A stretch of DNA of 64,000 bases from JANQRZ01 sp965215165 (GCA_965215165.1 CBDCCX010000006.1:682001-746000); one strand, 5' to 3'; shown: positions 44,720 through 53,485, numbered from the stretch's first letter. The notes: generated by a model not told the origin, from the sequence alone. Numbers and translations: made by a program.

Positions 44720-44891
44720 CTAAAACAGCGTCGGGTTGCGCTCGTGCTCGATCAGCCGGTCGATCAGCCGGTCGATCAGGTGGCGGTTGGCGCGGGGGAA
44801 GGCGAGGCCGCCGAGGTCGTCTATGGCGATCCACCGGATCGGCTGCGCGGCGTGGTGCACCGGCTCGCCCGCCGTGATCCGGCAGCGGAAG
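44720..44891 (-). pseudogene. duplicated 3' end of mutY (last about 56 codons)
   Basis: On the minus strand it encodes FRCRITAGEPVHHAAQPIRW then IAIDDLGGLAFPRANRHLID and a tail RLIDRLIEHERNPTLF-stop. It matches 47027-47186 with a few substitutions and one 12-bp tandem duplication (two CGGTCGATCAGC units). Homology ends exactly after CGGAAG at 44891. It lacks the rest of mutY. Its tail differs from the intact gene (TLIRREQNPTLF), so one copy came from a relative. Confidence 0.9.
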
Positions 44892-45000
44892 ACACTGCCG
44901 CCGAAGCCGAGTCCAGATGCGGCAAGCGATATCAGTGCTGCGATTCGTGCAAAGGGGCAGTTCGGGCTTACTATAAAGGGCAGACCAGCATACCAGAATC
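44892..45000. promoter_or_regulatory. leader of the inserted FG-GAP gene
   Basis: 109 bp between the mutY fragment and the FG-GAP start. AT-richer than the surroundings (TTACTATAAAGGGCAGACCA near 44970), so a promoter here is plausible. Confidence 0.35.
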
Positions 45001-47013
45001 ATGACGATCTCCTATCTCCTCAGGAATAACACTATTCTCTTCTTTCTTGTTCTAATCATGCCACTGCACTTGCGAGCGCAGGAGCTTCTCCACGAGTTGG
45101 ACTCCTCTAACGGGCGAAACCTCGGTTATTTCGGAGGGGAAGTCCTGGGAGTTGGGGACCTTGACAGCGATGGGCATGGTGACCTCGTCATCGGTGCTTG
45201 GTCGGAAGATGTCGGTTCTGTCACTGGGGCCGGGCGGGTCTACGTCCTCAGCGGTGCTACCGGATTACCCCTTGGTGAGATCACCTCCCCCAACATAGAG
45301 TCCGGCGGCTACTTCGGCTTTGCCGCCTCGAACGTGCCCGACACCGACGGCGATGGGCACGACGATCTTCTCGTTGGGGCATATAACGAGGATATTCAGA
45401 GTGGCCGGGCTTACCTCTTCAGTGGGGCCACGGGCGCGCTCCTCCACGAGTTGCAATCGCCGGCTCCGGCACTGGCAGGAGCCTTCGGGTCCTCCGTCTC
45501 CGGCATCGGCGACCTCGACGGCGACGGGCGCGGCGACCTCCTCGTCGGAGCCGCGGGGGAGGGCTCTCCGATATCCTTCCTCGCCGGGCGCGTCTACGCC
45601 TTCAGCGGGGCGACGGGCGCGCTACTCTTCACCCTCGCCTCGCCCAACCCGGACCCCAACAGCCACTTCGGCTTGGCGCTTGGGAGCGTGTCCGACACCG
45701 ACGGCGACGGGCGCGACGACATCCTCGCCGGGGCGTGGGCGGAGCCGGTCGGCGCGAGTGGACTCGCCGGGCGAGCCTACGTCTTCAGCGGCGACGGAGG
45801 CGCGCTCCTTTACGAGCTCGAGTCCCCCAACTCCCAGACAGACGGTCGCTTCGGAAACGCCGTCTCCGGGACGAGCGACCTCGACGGCGACGGGCGCGGC
45901 GACCTCGTCGTTGGAGCTTACGGGGAGAGTGACTTCGCTGGCCGGGCTTACGTCTTCAGCGGGAGCGACGGCGCGCTGCTCCACACGCTCATCTCGCCCA
46001 CACCCGAGCCTGACGGCTCCTTCGGGACCTCGGTCGCGGCGGTCCCCGACCTCGACGGCGACGGGCGCGATGACCTCCTCGTTGGGGCCAGCGGCGAGGG
46101 GCCCGGTGCGAGCCCCGACGGCGCGGGCCGAGTCCACGCCTTCAGCGGGGCCGGGGGCGCGGCCCTCTTCACGCTTGCCTCGCCGAACGAGCAAGAGGGC
46201 GGCGCCTTCGGCGCAGCCGTTGCAGGCGTCCCCGATACCGACGGCGACGGGCGCGGCGATGTCCTCGTCGGCGCCTATTTCGAGGCCCCGAGCGGCGGCA
46301 GCGAAGCGACGGGGCGGGCCTACCTTTTCAGCGGCGGGACCGCCGGCTCCGGGCTCGGCCTCACGGTGACGCCGACGAGCCCGCTCGGCGTCGCCCCCGG
46401 CGGCGCGGTCTCGTTCGCCTACGCCGTCGCCAACGCCACGTCGCAGGCCGTGTCCGGTGACCTGTTCTTCGCCGCCGAGCGCGGCGGGGCCATCGTGGCC
46501 TCGGGCGTGATCGCCTCCGGTAGCGTTCCGGCCGGGCGGACGGTGAGCGGGACGTTCATGCAGCGGGTGCCGGGCGGAGCACCGGCCGGGGCGTACACCT
46601 ACGCCGTGAGCATCGGGGACTATCCGGCGAGCGCCCTCGCCAGCGAGGTGTTCACCGCCGAGGTAACGGGTGCCCAGCGCTCGGCGAAGGAAGGCGCATG
46701 GTCGACGACGGCGGCGGGGTGGGGGCAGGGAGGCTCGGCGTCCGGTACCGGGAGCGCGGCGGCGGTGACGGTTTCGCCTAACCCGTTCGCCGAGCGCGCC
46801 GAGGTCGCCTTCGCGCTGGACACGCCGGGCGAGGTCTCGCTTGTGGTCTACGACGTCCGGGGCCGGGCCGTGGCGGGGCTGGCCTCGGGCGCGTTCGGAG
46901 CAGGCGCGCACGCGGTGGCGCTGGAGGCGGGCACCTGGCCGAGCGGGGTGTACGTCTGGCGGCTCGTGGCTGGTGGGCGCGTCGAGACGGGGCGGGTGAC
47001 AGTTGTGCGGTGA
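45001..47013 (+). CDS. secreted seven-bladed FG-GAP (integrin-alpha-like) propeller with T9SS sorting domain
   Basis: 670 residues. Signal peptide MTISYLLRNNTILFFLVLIM, cut near RAQ. Seven FG-GAP repeats follow, each of the form xFGxxVxxxxDLDGDGRxDLLVGA with a calcium-binding DxDxDG (first two GYFGGEVLGVGDLDSDGHGD and GYFGFAASNVPDTDGDGHDD; last GAFGAAVAGVPDTDGDGRGD), about residues 35-445. Next comes a beta-sandwich (about 450-560) and a type A sorting domain: VTVSPNPFAERAEVAFALDT, VSLVVYDVRGRAVAGL, GVYVWRLVAGG and TGRVTVVR. The 5' 300 bp are AT-rich. It is inserted between two copies of the mutY 3' end and ends 13 bp from mutY's stop. A surface adhesin role is likely. Confidence 0.9.
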   Translation: MTISYLLRNNTILFFLVLIMPLHLRAQELLHELDSSNGRNLGYFGGEVLGVGDLDSDGHGDLVIGAWSEDVGSVTGAGRVYVLSGATGLPLGEITSPNIESGGYFGFAASNVPDTDGDGHDDLLVGAYNEDIQSGRAYLFSGATGALLHELQSPAPALAGAFGSSVSGIGDLDGDGRGDLLVGAAGEGSPISFLAGRVYAFSGATGALLFTLASPNPDPNSHFGLALGSVSDTDGDGRDDILAGAWAEPVGASGLAGRAYVFSGDGGALLYELESPNSQTDGRFGNAVSGTSDLDGDGRGDLVVGAYGESDFAGRAYVFSGSDGALLHTLISPTPEPDGSFGTSVAAVPDLDGDGRDDLLVGASGEGPGASPDGAGRVHAFSGAGGAALFTLASPNEQEGGAFGAAVAGVPDTDGDGRGDVLVGAYFEAPSGGSEATGRAYLFSGGTAGSGLGLTVTPTSPLGVAPGGAVSFAYAVANATSQAVSGDLFFAAERGGAIVASGVIASGSVPAGRTVSGTFMQRVPGGAPAGAYTYAVSIGDYPASALASEVFTAEVTGAQRSAKEGAWSTTAAGWGQGGSASGTGSAAAVTVSPNPFAERAEVAFALDTPGEVSLVVYDVRGRAVAGLASGAFGAGAHAVALEAGTWPSGVYVWRLVAGGRVETGRVTVVR

Positions 47014-47026
47014 GGCGAGCGGCAAC

Positions 47027-47186
47027 TTAAAACAGCGTCGGATTCTGCTCGCGTCGGATGAGGGTGTCGATCAGGTGGCGGTTGGCGCGGGGGAAGGCGA
47101 GGCCACCGAGGTCGTCTATGGCGACCCACCGGACCGGCTGCGCGGCGTGGTGCACCGGCTCGCCCGCCGTGATCCGGCAGCGGAAG
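47027..47186. repeat. direct repeat: 3' end of intact mutY (partner of 44720-44891)
   Basis: 160 bp aligned to 172 bp at 44720-44891; the length difference equals the 12-bp tandem unit. The pair encloses the FG-GAP gene. Confidence 0.88.
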
Positions 47187-48154
47187 GCGTGCAGCGTGAT
47201 CTTGAAGTGCGAGTAGGCGTGCTCGATCTGCGCGACGGCCTCGCCGACCTCGACCTCGACGCCTAGCTCTTCCTGGATTTCGCGCCGGCAGGCGTCGGGC
47301 AGCGCCTCGCCCGGCTCGGCCTTGCCGCCGGGAAACTCCCACAGACCGCCGAGCATGGCCTCCTCGGGCCGCTTCTGGACGAGCACGCGGCCCTGTTCTT
47401 CGATCACCCCGACGGCGATGTCGTGGTGCGGGACGGGCTTTTTCTTCTTGGCGACCGGGTAGGCGGTGGGCGCGCCCTCGGCGAAGGCCGTGCAGACCTC
47501 GTTCAGCGGACACGACGGGCAGGCGGGGGCGGTCGGCGTGCAGACCGTCGCGCCGAGCTCCATCACGCTCTCGTTGAAGCGGCCGGGGTGAGCCACGTCG
47601 AGGAGGGCGTCGGCGAGAGCCTGGAGCTGACGCCGGGTGCGGCCCGAGGTGACGTCGTCGGCGACGGCGAACACGCGCGTCAGGACCCGGATCACGTTCC
47701 CGTCGAGCGCGGCGAGCGGGACCCCGTAGGCGAGCGAGAGGACGGCGGCGGCGGTGTACGGCCCGACGCCCGGCAGGCTTCGAAACGCGCCCTCGGTGTT
47801 GGGCACCTGGCCGCCGTGCCGCTCGGCGACCTGGCGCGCGGCGCGGTGCAGGTTGCGGGCGCGGCTGTAGTAGCCCAGGCCCTCCCACGCCTTCAGCACG
47901 TCGTCGAGCTCGGCTGAGGCCAGGGCCTCGACCGTCGGGAAGGCGGCGACGAAGCGCTCGAAGTAGGGCCGGGCCTGGTCGACGCGGGTTTGCTGGAGCA
48001 TGACCTCGGAGAGCCAGACGCGGTACGGGTCGCGCCGGCCGTCGGCCCCGGTCTCGCGCCACGGCATCGACCGCTGCACGGCCTCGAACCAGGCCGCGAG
48101 CGGGCCCCAGAACGCCGCGCGGTGCCGGGCCTCGACGCGGTCGGTGTAGCTCAT
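47027..48154 (-). CDS. mutY: A/G-specific adenine glycosylase
   Basis: 375 residues; removes A mispaired with 8-oxoG. The start at 48154 overlaps the stop of the upstream gene (ATGA). Features: WLSEVMLQQTRVDQARPYFE (helix with catalytic Glu), helix-hairpin-helix LPGVGPYTAAAVLSLAYG and catalytic Asp in LDGNVIRVLTRVF, [4Fe-4S] ligands in CTPTAPACPSCPLNEVC, and the C-terminal Nudix-like 8-oxoG-recognition domain (LVQKRPEEAMLGGLWEFPGG). The last 53 codons are duplicated at 44720-44891, and the tail TLIRREQNPTLF differs from that copy. Confidence 0.95.
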   Translation of the reverse strand: MSYTDRVEARHRAAFWGPLAAWFEAVQRSMPWRETGADGRRDPYRVWLSEVMLQQTRVDQARPYFERFVAAFPTVEALASAELDDVLKAWEGLGYYSRARNLHRAARQVAERHGGQVPNTEGAFRSLPGVGPYTAAAVLSLAYGVPLAALDGNVIRVLTRVFAVADDVTSGRTRRQLQALADALLDVAHPGRFNESVMELGATVCTPTAPACPSCPLNEVCTAFAEGAPTAYPVAKKKKPVPHHDIAVGVIEEQGRVLVQKRPEEAMLGGLWEFPGGKAEPGEALPDACRREIQEELGVEVEVGEAVAQIEHAYSHFKITLHAFRCRITAGEPVHHAAQPVRWVAIDDLGGLAFPRANRHLIDTLIRREQNPTLF

Positions 48155-48495
48155 CGCGGCCCCACCTCGACCACCACCACGAGCGTGTCGCGCACCACGT
48201 CGCCCCGGCTTCGCTCGATGAGGACGTACTCGCGCCCGCGCTCGGCGGGGAGCGTCTTCCAGTAGAACGACCGGCCGACGAGCCAGCTCAGGGCCGGGGC
48301 GCGGAGCACGCGAAACGTCACGTCGTCCTCGCCCGGCAGCAGCGTCACGAGCGGCTCGCCGGACGTCACCGAGAGCCGGAGCGTGTCGACAGCGAGGCCG
48401 TTCGCATCCGGTCGCGCAAGGGCCGGCGATGGCGTATGAAACGCAGTCCCGGCGAGCAGAAGCGCAGCAGCGAGAACGGGGAGGGCGAGGCGCAC
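48151..48495 (-). CDS. small secreted protein of unknown function
   Basis: 114 residues with a signal peptide (MRLALPVLAAALLLAGTAFH, cut near ALA). The mature part is a small beta-rich domain (LAVDTLRLSVTSGEPLVTLL, VLRAPALSWLVGRSFYWKTL). TGA overlaps the ATG of mutY, so the two are translationally coupled. No family recognised. Confidence 0.6.
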   Translation of the reverse strand: MRLALPVLAAALLLAGTAFHTPSPALARPDANGLAVDTLRLSVTSGEPLVTLLPGEDDVTFRVLRAPALSWLVGRSFYWKTLPAERGREYVLIERSRGDVVRDTLVVVVEVGPR

Positions 48496-48536
48496 GGAGA
48501 GCGAGGTGGGCGAGGTCGAAAGGTACGCCCGGCGGT

Positions 48537-49271
48537 TCAGCCGTCGAGCCCATAGGTCACCCGGACGCCCGCCTGCACCGCGAACCGCTCGGCGAAGACC
48601 TGCACCTCCGGCTGGACCGGCCGCTCGCGCGTCACAACGAGCTGCTCGGCGACCCGCACCCCGTCGGCGTAGTAGCGGAGGTTCGTGTTCTGGCGGATCG
48701 CCGGCTCCTCGTCGATGCGGAGCACTGGCCCGAGGGTGAGCCCAAACCCGGCCGCCATCGCCGTCGCCTTTGCCTGGGCGTCGGCCAGGGCGTCCGCCCG
48801 CACCGAGCGCCGCAGCGCGTCCAGGTCGTGGAGCGCGAACTGGATGCCGGCGATCCGCTCGACCGGCTCCTGGCTGAGCGCGATCACGACGGTGTCGATC
48901 CGCTCGATGTCGTCCACCGTCACCGTCAAAACAATCCCGGACCGGTACTCGCGTTTAGCGAACAGGAACGGCCGGCCGCCCTCGTAGCCGCTGAAGCGTG
49001 ATGTGGCAAAGGCCGTCTCGTCCAGCCCCAGCCGGCGCAGCGCGTCCGTCGTCTCGGCCACCCTCTGCTGAGCGTCGGCGACGGCCGCGCCGAGCGACGA
49101 GCCCGAGCCCTCGAAGGCGAGCGTCACGACGGCCCGGTCGGCCTCGCCCTCGACGTAACCGGTGCCGTAGACGCTGACGGTGCGCCCGTTGTCCTGGGTC
49201 GCTGTGTCCTGGGCGATGGCAAGTGGGGAGACACAGGATAGGAGGAGGGCGAGCAGGAAAGAGTGACGCAT
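48537..49271 (-). CDS. SIMPL (DUF541) domain periplasmic protein
   Basis: 244 residues. Signal peptide MRHSFLLALLLSCVSPLAIA. The domain shows RTVSVYGTGYVEGEADRAVV near the N-terminus, LGAAVADAQQRVAETTDALR, ATSRFSGYEGGRPFLF and LADAQAKATAMAAGFGLTLG, all SIMPL landmarks. The start at 49271 is set by the signal peptide. Members protect against oxidative or envelope stress; the precise role is unknown. Divergent from the BamA/TamA gene with 54 bp between starts. Confidence 0.85.
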   Translation of the reverse strand: MRHSFLLALLLSCVSPLAIAQDTATQDNGRTVSVYGTGYVEGEADRAVVTLAFEGSGSSLGAAVADAQQRVAETTDALRRLGLDETAFATSRFSGYEGGRPFLFAKREYRSGIVLTVTVDDIERIDTVVIALSQEPVERIAGIQFALHDLDALRRSVRADALADAQAKATAMAAGFGLTLGPVLRIDEEPAIRQNTNLRYYADGVRVAEQLVVTRERPVQPEVQVFAERFAVQAGVRVTYGLDG

Positions 49272-49325
49272 GGGCAAAGACCAAGGCTGGAGAACAGAGT
49301 GTGGACTAGAAGGTAGGCGAGCGCT

Positions 49326-51053
49326 ATGAAGGGCCTGTATCCCATTCTGCTCGCATCCGCTCTGTTTTACCCTGTCGCCGCGCTCGCGCAGCCGGCGGAC
49401 ACGGCCGCCATCCGCTGGCACCTCGTCGCCGACGGACGCGAGGCGGCGTGGCCGCTCGACCGCACGGTTCCGGCCGACAGCCTCGGTGCCGCGGCGGCCG
49501 TCCTCCACCGCCTCCAGCGTGAGGGCTACTACTTCGCCACGGTGGATTCGGCGAGGGTCGAGACGGGGGCGGCGACGCTGTTCGTCACCCGAGGGGCCCA
49601 GGTCGAGGTCGCCTCCGTCGAGATCGAGGGCACGGCGACGCTCGACGCCGAGACCCTGCGCGACCGGATGCGAACGCGGCCCGGCCAGCCGCTCGACCCC
49701 GATGTGCTCGGCCGCGACCTCGACGCGCTCTTGGTCGACTACGAGCGGGCAGGCTATCCGCTCGCGCAGGCTCGCCTCGAAGAGGTCTCGCTCGGCGGGC
49801 AGGGCGACGCGCCGGGCATACATCTCACCATCCGGGTCACGGAAGGCGAACGCCTCGGCTTCGGCGGGATCGAGCTGGTCCCGGCGGGGAAGACCTCGGC
49901 GGGCTTCGCCGCGCGCACGGCCGGGCTGCGGGCCGGAGCCCCCCTCGCCGCGTTCGACCCCGACGGCATCCGCCGCGCGCTCGAGGAGACCGGTCTGTTC
50001 GAGACCGTCGGCACGCCCACCCTCGTTCTCGATGCCGACGGCGCGGCGACGGTCCGGGTGCCGGCGACCGAGGCCCCGCCGGGCACGTTCGACCTCGTCT
50101 TCGGCTACCTCCCAGCGGACGCCGAGGGAGAGGGCGGCACGCTCGTCGGGAACGGGACGCTCGCGCTGCGAAACCTCTTCGGGCGCGGGCGCAGCCTGGG
50201 CGTCCAGCTCGTCCGCCATCCCGGCCTGGTCTCGTCGCTCGACGTGCGCCTCGCCGATCCGTTCGTCTTCGGCCTCCCGCTCCGGCTCGAGGCGCAGTTC
50301 GCGGGCTACCAGCAGGACTCGACGTTTCAGCGGCAGCGGTTCGGGCTGGAGGCCGCGCTCCGGATCGCGCCCGGCCTCGAAGGCTTGGTGACCGCGAGCC
50401 GGGAGTTCGTCGAGGCGGGGATCGCGGGCGCGGCGCTCGTGGACGGGCGGCAGCGGATCCCCCAAGCCGATGCCTACTTCGCAGGCGTCGGTCTGCGGTA
50501 CCGGCGCGTCGACGCCGCGCTCAACCCCCGGCGCGGGCTGTGGGTGCGGACCACGCTGGAGCAAGGCGTCAAGCGCCGCGACCTCGCCGCCGACACCGTC
50601 GCGGCCGCGGTCAACGTCAGCCAGCAGCGGCTGCTGGCCGAAGCCCGGCTCTTCGTCCCGACTTTCCGCCGCCAGGTGCTCGCGCTCGGCGGCGACCTCG
50701 CCTTTCTGCTCGGCGACGTGTACGACGACAGCGACCTCTTCCGCTACGGCGGCGCGGCGTCGCTGCGCGGCTACGACGAGGAGCGGTTTCGCGGCAACCT
50801 CGTCGGCCGCGCCGTCGTCGAGTACCGCTACCAGATCGACCGAACCTCCTACGCCTTCCTCTTCACCGACCTCGGGTACATCGAGCGCCCCCCGACGCCC
50901 GGCGTCCCGGCCGACCGCTCGTTCCGCCCCGGCTACGGCCTCGGCCTCCAGTACCGCACGCCGCTCGGCCTCGTGGCCGTCTCCTACGCCCTCAACCCCG
51001 ACGACGGCCCGACGCGCGGCAAGGTCCACGTCGGCCTCTCGGTAGGTCTATGA
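49326..51053 (+). CDS. BamA/TamA-family (Omp85) outer-membrane protein
   Basis: 575 residues. Signal peptide MKGLYPILLASALFYPVAAL, cut near AQ. Two or three POTRA modules (about 30-230, for example VEVASVEIEGTATLDAETLR) precede a 16-strand barrel that carries the Omp85 landmarks GGAASLRGYDEERFRGNLVG and LFTDLGYIE (about 470-525) and ends GKVHVGLSVGL. Too short for BamA with five POTRA modules, more like TamA or a small Omp85. Assembles or transports outer-membrane proteins. Its TGA overlaps the left end of a short inverted-repeat element. Confidence 0.85.
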   Translation: MKGLYPILLASALFYPVAALAQPADTAAIRWHLVADGREAAWPLDRTVPADSLGAAAAVLHRLQREGYYFATVDSARVETGAATLFVTRGAQVEVASVEIEGTATLDAETLRDRMRTRPGQPLDPDVLGRDLDALLVDYERAGYPLAQARLEEVSLGGQGDAPGIHLTIRVTEGERLGFGGIELVPAGKTSAGFAARTAGLRAGAPLAAFDPDGIRRALEETGLFETVGTPTLVLDADGAATVRVPATEAPPGTFDLVFGYLPADAEGEGGTLVGNGTLALRNLFGRGRSLGVQLVRHPGLVSSLDVRLADPFVFGLPLRLEAQFAGYQQDSTFQRQRFGLEAALRIAPGLEGLVTASREFVEAGIAGAALVDGRQRIPQADAYFAGVGLRYRRVDAALNPRRGLWVRTTLEQGVKRRDLAADTVAAAVNVSQQRLLAEARLFVPTFRRQVLALGGDLAFLLGDVYDDSDLFRYGGAASLRGYDEERFRGNLVGRAVVEYRYQIDRTSYAFLFTDLGYIERPPTPGVPADRSFRPGYGLGLQYRTPLGLVAVSYALNPDDGPTRGKVHVGLSVGL

Positions 51054-51214
51054 GACTGTTTGGGATCTGCAATCGTGGGCTCCGAGCGGCTACGAAGCGG
51101 CGCTCCCGCGTGGCGCTGCATCGCCGAGCCTAGTGGCTCGCCTGCTTCGCGCGCCTCGGCCCGCCGTTTCTCACTCGCTCTCGCCTTCTCGCTGCACATC
51201 CAAACAGTCTCTAT
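51049..51214. mobile_element. MITE-like element with GAGACTGTTTGG terminal inverted repeats and TAT flanks
   Basis: GAGACTGTTTGG at 51052 and CCAAACAGTCTC ending at 51211 are perfectly inverted and enclose 160 bp without a gene. Both outer flanks read TAT. GAG ends with a 3-bp duplication resemble the IS5 family (IS1031-like); this is inference. The left end supplies GA of the upstream stop TGA; the right flank shares TAT with the rsmE start codon. Confidence 0.68.
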
Positions 51215-51941
51215 GACGACGACGTTCTACGCGCCGCCCGAGTGCATCACTGACGGCCGCCTCGTGCTGCCGGACGACGAGGCCCGCCACGCCGTCCGCA
51301 CCCTTCGCCACGCCGTCGGCGACGAGATCGTGGTCGTGGACGGGGCCGGCGGGCGCTACCGCGTGCGGCTGACCGAGGCGGACAAACGCAGCGCGGCGGG
51401 GGAGGTCCTGGCCGCCGAGCGCGAGGCGGAGCCGCCCCGGCTCGTGATCGGTCTCGGGGTTCTCAAGAACGCCGGGCGGTTCGAGACCTTTGCCGAGAAA
51501 GCCGTCGAGCTCGGGGTGACGGGCATCGTCCCGCTCGAGACGGAGCGGACGGAGCGGAGCCGGATCAAGCCGGCGCGGCTCGAACACATCCTCGTCGCAG
51601 CGCTCAAGCAGAGCGGCCGGAGCCGCCTGCCTGCGCTCGCTGAGCCAACGCCGCTTGCCGACGTGCTCGCCCGGGACACCGAGGGCCTCCGGCTGCTCTG
51701 CCACGAGGCCGCCGCGCCGGAGGCCCTACTTCCACGCGCGCTGGACCGGAACCCCGGCGGGAGCGTCACGATTCTGGTCGGCCCCGAGGGCGGGTTCAGC
51801 GAGGCAGAGGTCGCCGAGGCGGAGGCGGCTGGGTGGATCGTCGTTTCGCTCGGCCCGCTTCGCCTTCGCGCCGAAACGGCCGCCATCGCCGCCGCCGCGA
51901 CGGCCATGCTCGCCTCTCTCCATCCTCCAACCCCGACGTGA
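51213..51941 (+). CDS. rsmE: 16S rRNA m3U1498 methyltransferase
   Basis: 242 residues. SPOUT-fold enzyme that methylates U1498 of 16S rRNA. Landmarks: TTTFYAPPECITDGRLVLPD at the N-terminus, DEARHAVRTLRHAVGDEIVV (PUA-like domain), ELGVTGIVPLETERTERS, and the SAM-knot ILVGPEGGFSEAEVAEAEAA plus SLGPLRLRAETAAIAAAATA. The ATG at 51213 sits right at the edge of the inverted-repeat element; 51 upstream in-frame codons lie inside that element and are rejected. Confidence 0.92.
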   Translation: MTTTFYAPPECITDGRLVLPDDEARHAVRTLRHAVGDEIVVVDGAGGRYRVRLTEADKRSAAGEVLAAEREAEPPRLVIGLGVLKNAGRFETFAEKAVELGVTGIVPLETERTERSRIKPARLEHILVAALKQSGRSRLPALAEPTPLADVLARDTEGLRLLCHEAAAPEALLPRALDRNPGGSVTILVGPEGGFSEAEVAEAEAAGWIVVSLGPLRLRAETAAIAAAATAMLASLHPPTPT

Positions 51942-52486
51942 ATCTCACCGAGACCAGAAAAGACCGCGCCCTGCTCGTCGACGGCGTCCTGCTCAAAGCC
52001 TGGCGCGACACGGTCGAGCTGCCCGACGGCGGAGCGTCGGTGCGCGAGTGGATCGAGCACCCCGGCGCGGCGGCCGTGGTGCCGGTCTTCGAGGACGGGA
52101 CGACGGTGCTGCTGCGGCAGTACCGCTACGCGCCGGGGCGCGAGTTCATCGAGGTGCCGGCGGGGAAGATCGACCGGCCGGGGGAGGACCCGGCGGCGGT
52201 GGCCGCCCGCGAGCTCCAGGAGGAGGCCGGCTTCGCGGCCGAGACCCTGACCCCGCTCGGCCCGACGTATCCGTGCATCGGCTACAGCAACGAAGTGATC
52301 CACCTGTTTCTGGCCGAAGGCCTGCGCGAGGTCGGGGCCGGGACCGAGGACGACGAGTTCGTCGAGCCGTTCCGCCTGCCCTTCGCCGAGGCCGTGGCGA
52401 TGGCCCGGCGCGGCGAGGTGCTCGACTCCAAGAGCGTGGTGGCGCTGCTGCGCGCTGCGGCCGAGCTAGAGGCGCGCGCGGCCTGA
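51938..52486 (+). CDS. Nudix hydrolase, ADP-ribose pyrophosphatase type
   Basis: 182 residues from a GTG at 51938 that overlaps the rsmE stop (GTGA). The Nudix box is present as AGKIDRPGEDPAAVAARELQ then EEAGF (one residue longer than the consensus between G and E), with YRYAPGREFIEVPAG before it, typical of ADP-sugar/ADP-ribose hydrolases. Cytosolic. Coupled to rsmE. Confidence 0.85.
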   Translation: MNLTETRKDRALLVDGVLLKAWRDTVELPDGGASVREWIEHPGAAAVVPVFEDGTTVLLRQYRYAPGREFIEVPAGKIDRPGEDPAAVAARELQEEAGFAAETLTPLGPTYPCIGYSNEVIHLFLAEGLREVGAGTEDDEFVEPFRLPFAEAVAMARRGEVLDSKSVVALLRAAAELEARAA

Positions 52487-52592
52487 AGTTTTCACACGCA
52501 CTTGCCCGACCCTCCCGACTCGGCCGTTGCACGCGGCCCGGTGCGGATGCTACCTTCCTCGCTGCGCTTTCTCCAATCGGCCCTCGCCCGCT

Positions 52593-52955
52593 ATGTACAT
52601 CTTCCTCGTCATCATCATCACGCTCATCGCCCTCCTAATGGCGATCGTCGTGCTCCTGCAGAGCGGAAAGGGCGGCGGCCTCGCCGGGATCGCCGCCGGC
52701 GGGCAGACGACCCAAATCCTCGGCGCGCGCCAGGCCCCCGACTTCCTCGAGAAGGCCACCTGGGCGCTCGGCTCGATCTTCATCGTGCTCTGCATCCTCG
52801 CCAACTTCTTTGCCGGCCCGTCGGACGCGCAGCGCAGCATCATCCAGGAAGGCGGCGTGAACGCCCCGGTCGAGAACCCGCTGCCGCCGGGGCCGGGCAC
52901 GATCCAGGACGGCCCGCCCGCACCGGCTCCGGTCCCGTCTACGGAGTCGGAGTAA
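52593..52955 (+). CDS. secG: preprotein translocase subunit SecG
   Basis: 120 residues. Two membrane helices (IFLVIIITLIALLMAIVVLL, 3-22; ATWALGSIFIVLCILANFFA, about 55-74), with the conserved loop SGKGGGLAGIAAG between them. The tail is Pro/Glu-rich, as in other members of this phylum. It joins SecY and SecE in the inner-membrane channel. The ATG at 52593 matches the family N-terminus. Confidence 0.92.
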   Translation: MYIFLVIIITLIALLMAIVVLLQSGKGGGLAGIAAGGQTTQILGARQAPDFLEKATWALGSIFIVLCILANFFAGPSDAQRSIIQEGGVNAPVENPLPPGPGTIQDGPPAPAPVPSTESE

Positions 52956-52980
52956 CCCCGACCGCATCCGTTTTATACGG

Positions 52981-53015
52981 CGACGCCCCGCTTCTTTGGA
53001 GGAAGCGGGGCGTCG
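52981..53015. terminator. bidirectional terminator between secG and rnpB
   Basis: Arms CGACGCCCCGCTTC and GAAGCGGGGCGTCG are perfectly complementary with a 7-nt loop. It lies between convergent transcripts. Confidence 0.85.
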
Positions 53016-53059
53016 TGCGTTGTACGGGCGTCCGTACCGGGCGTCCGTACACGGCGGCG

Positions 53060-53485
53060 CGTGCCGGTCTGTAAGCCGAATTCTGTGCCTCCGCGCGGCT
53101 GCCGTGGACCGCGGCGGAGCGACCGCCATCTATCTGGGACCGCCGTCGCCGGCGGCCTCGAGCGGCCTACCCGCGCCTCGGGCGGGCACCCGATTCCCGA
53201 CCGAAGTCAGGAGCGGCGCTGTTTGGCCTTGCACCCCGTGAGGTTTGCCTAGCCGCCCCCGTCGCCGGGGACGCTGGTAGGCTCTTACCCTACCGTTTCA
53301 CCCATCACCTGTGAACGAGGACGAATCCCCGAACCATCGGCTGGTCTGCTCTCTGTTGCACCTGCTGTCACCGCCGGCCGAAGCCGACGATGCCTTCCCG
53401 TTAGGAAGCACGGGTCCCTGCGGTGTTCGGACTTTCCTCCCCGGATCGAGCGAGTCGCCCGAGGCGGCGGTCCGACCGGCACGCA
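53060..53485 (-). ncRNA. rnpB: RNase P RNA (bacterial type A)
   Basis: On the minus strand the 5' conserved block GGGGAGGAAAGTCCGAACAC (complement of about 53427-53446) is followed by the long P-helix region, the invariant GTGAAACGGTAGGGTAAGAG core (complement of about 53285-53304, usually written GAAACGGTGGGGTAAGAGCC), and the 3' block ACAGAATTCGGCTTACAGAC. This is the catalytic RNA that matures tRNA 5' ends. Ends are approximate to about 15 bases. It is followed by the terminator at 52981. Confidence 0.93.

Noticed and set aside
44700..45002. 100-residue frame reading through the mutY fragment
   Set aside because: It is in a different frame from the mutY tail and is Pro/Arg-rich shadow.
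48537..51029. 830-residue minus-strand frame covering the Omp85 gene
   Set aside because: Only its C-terminal 244 residues (SIMPL protein, start 49271) are real; the rest is antisense to a convincing Omp85 protein.
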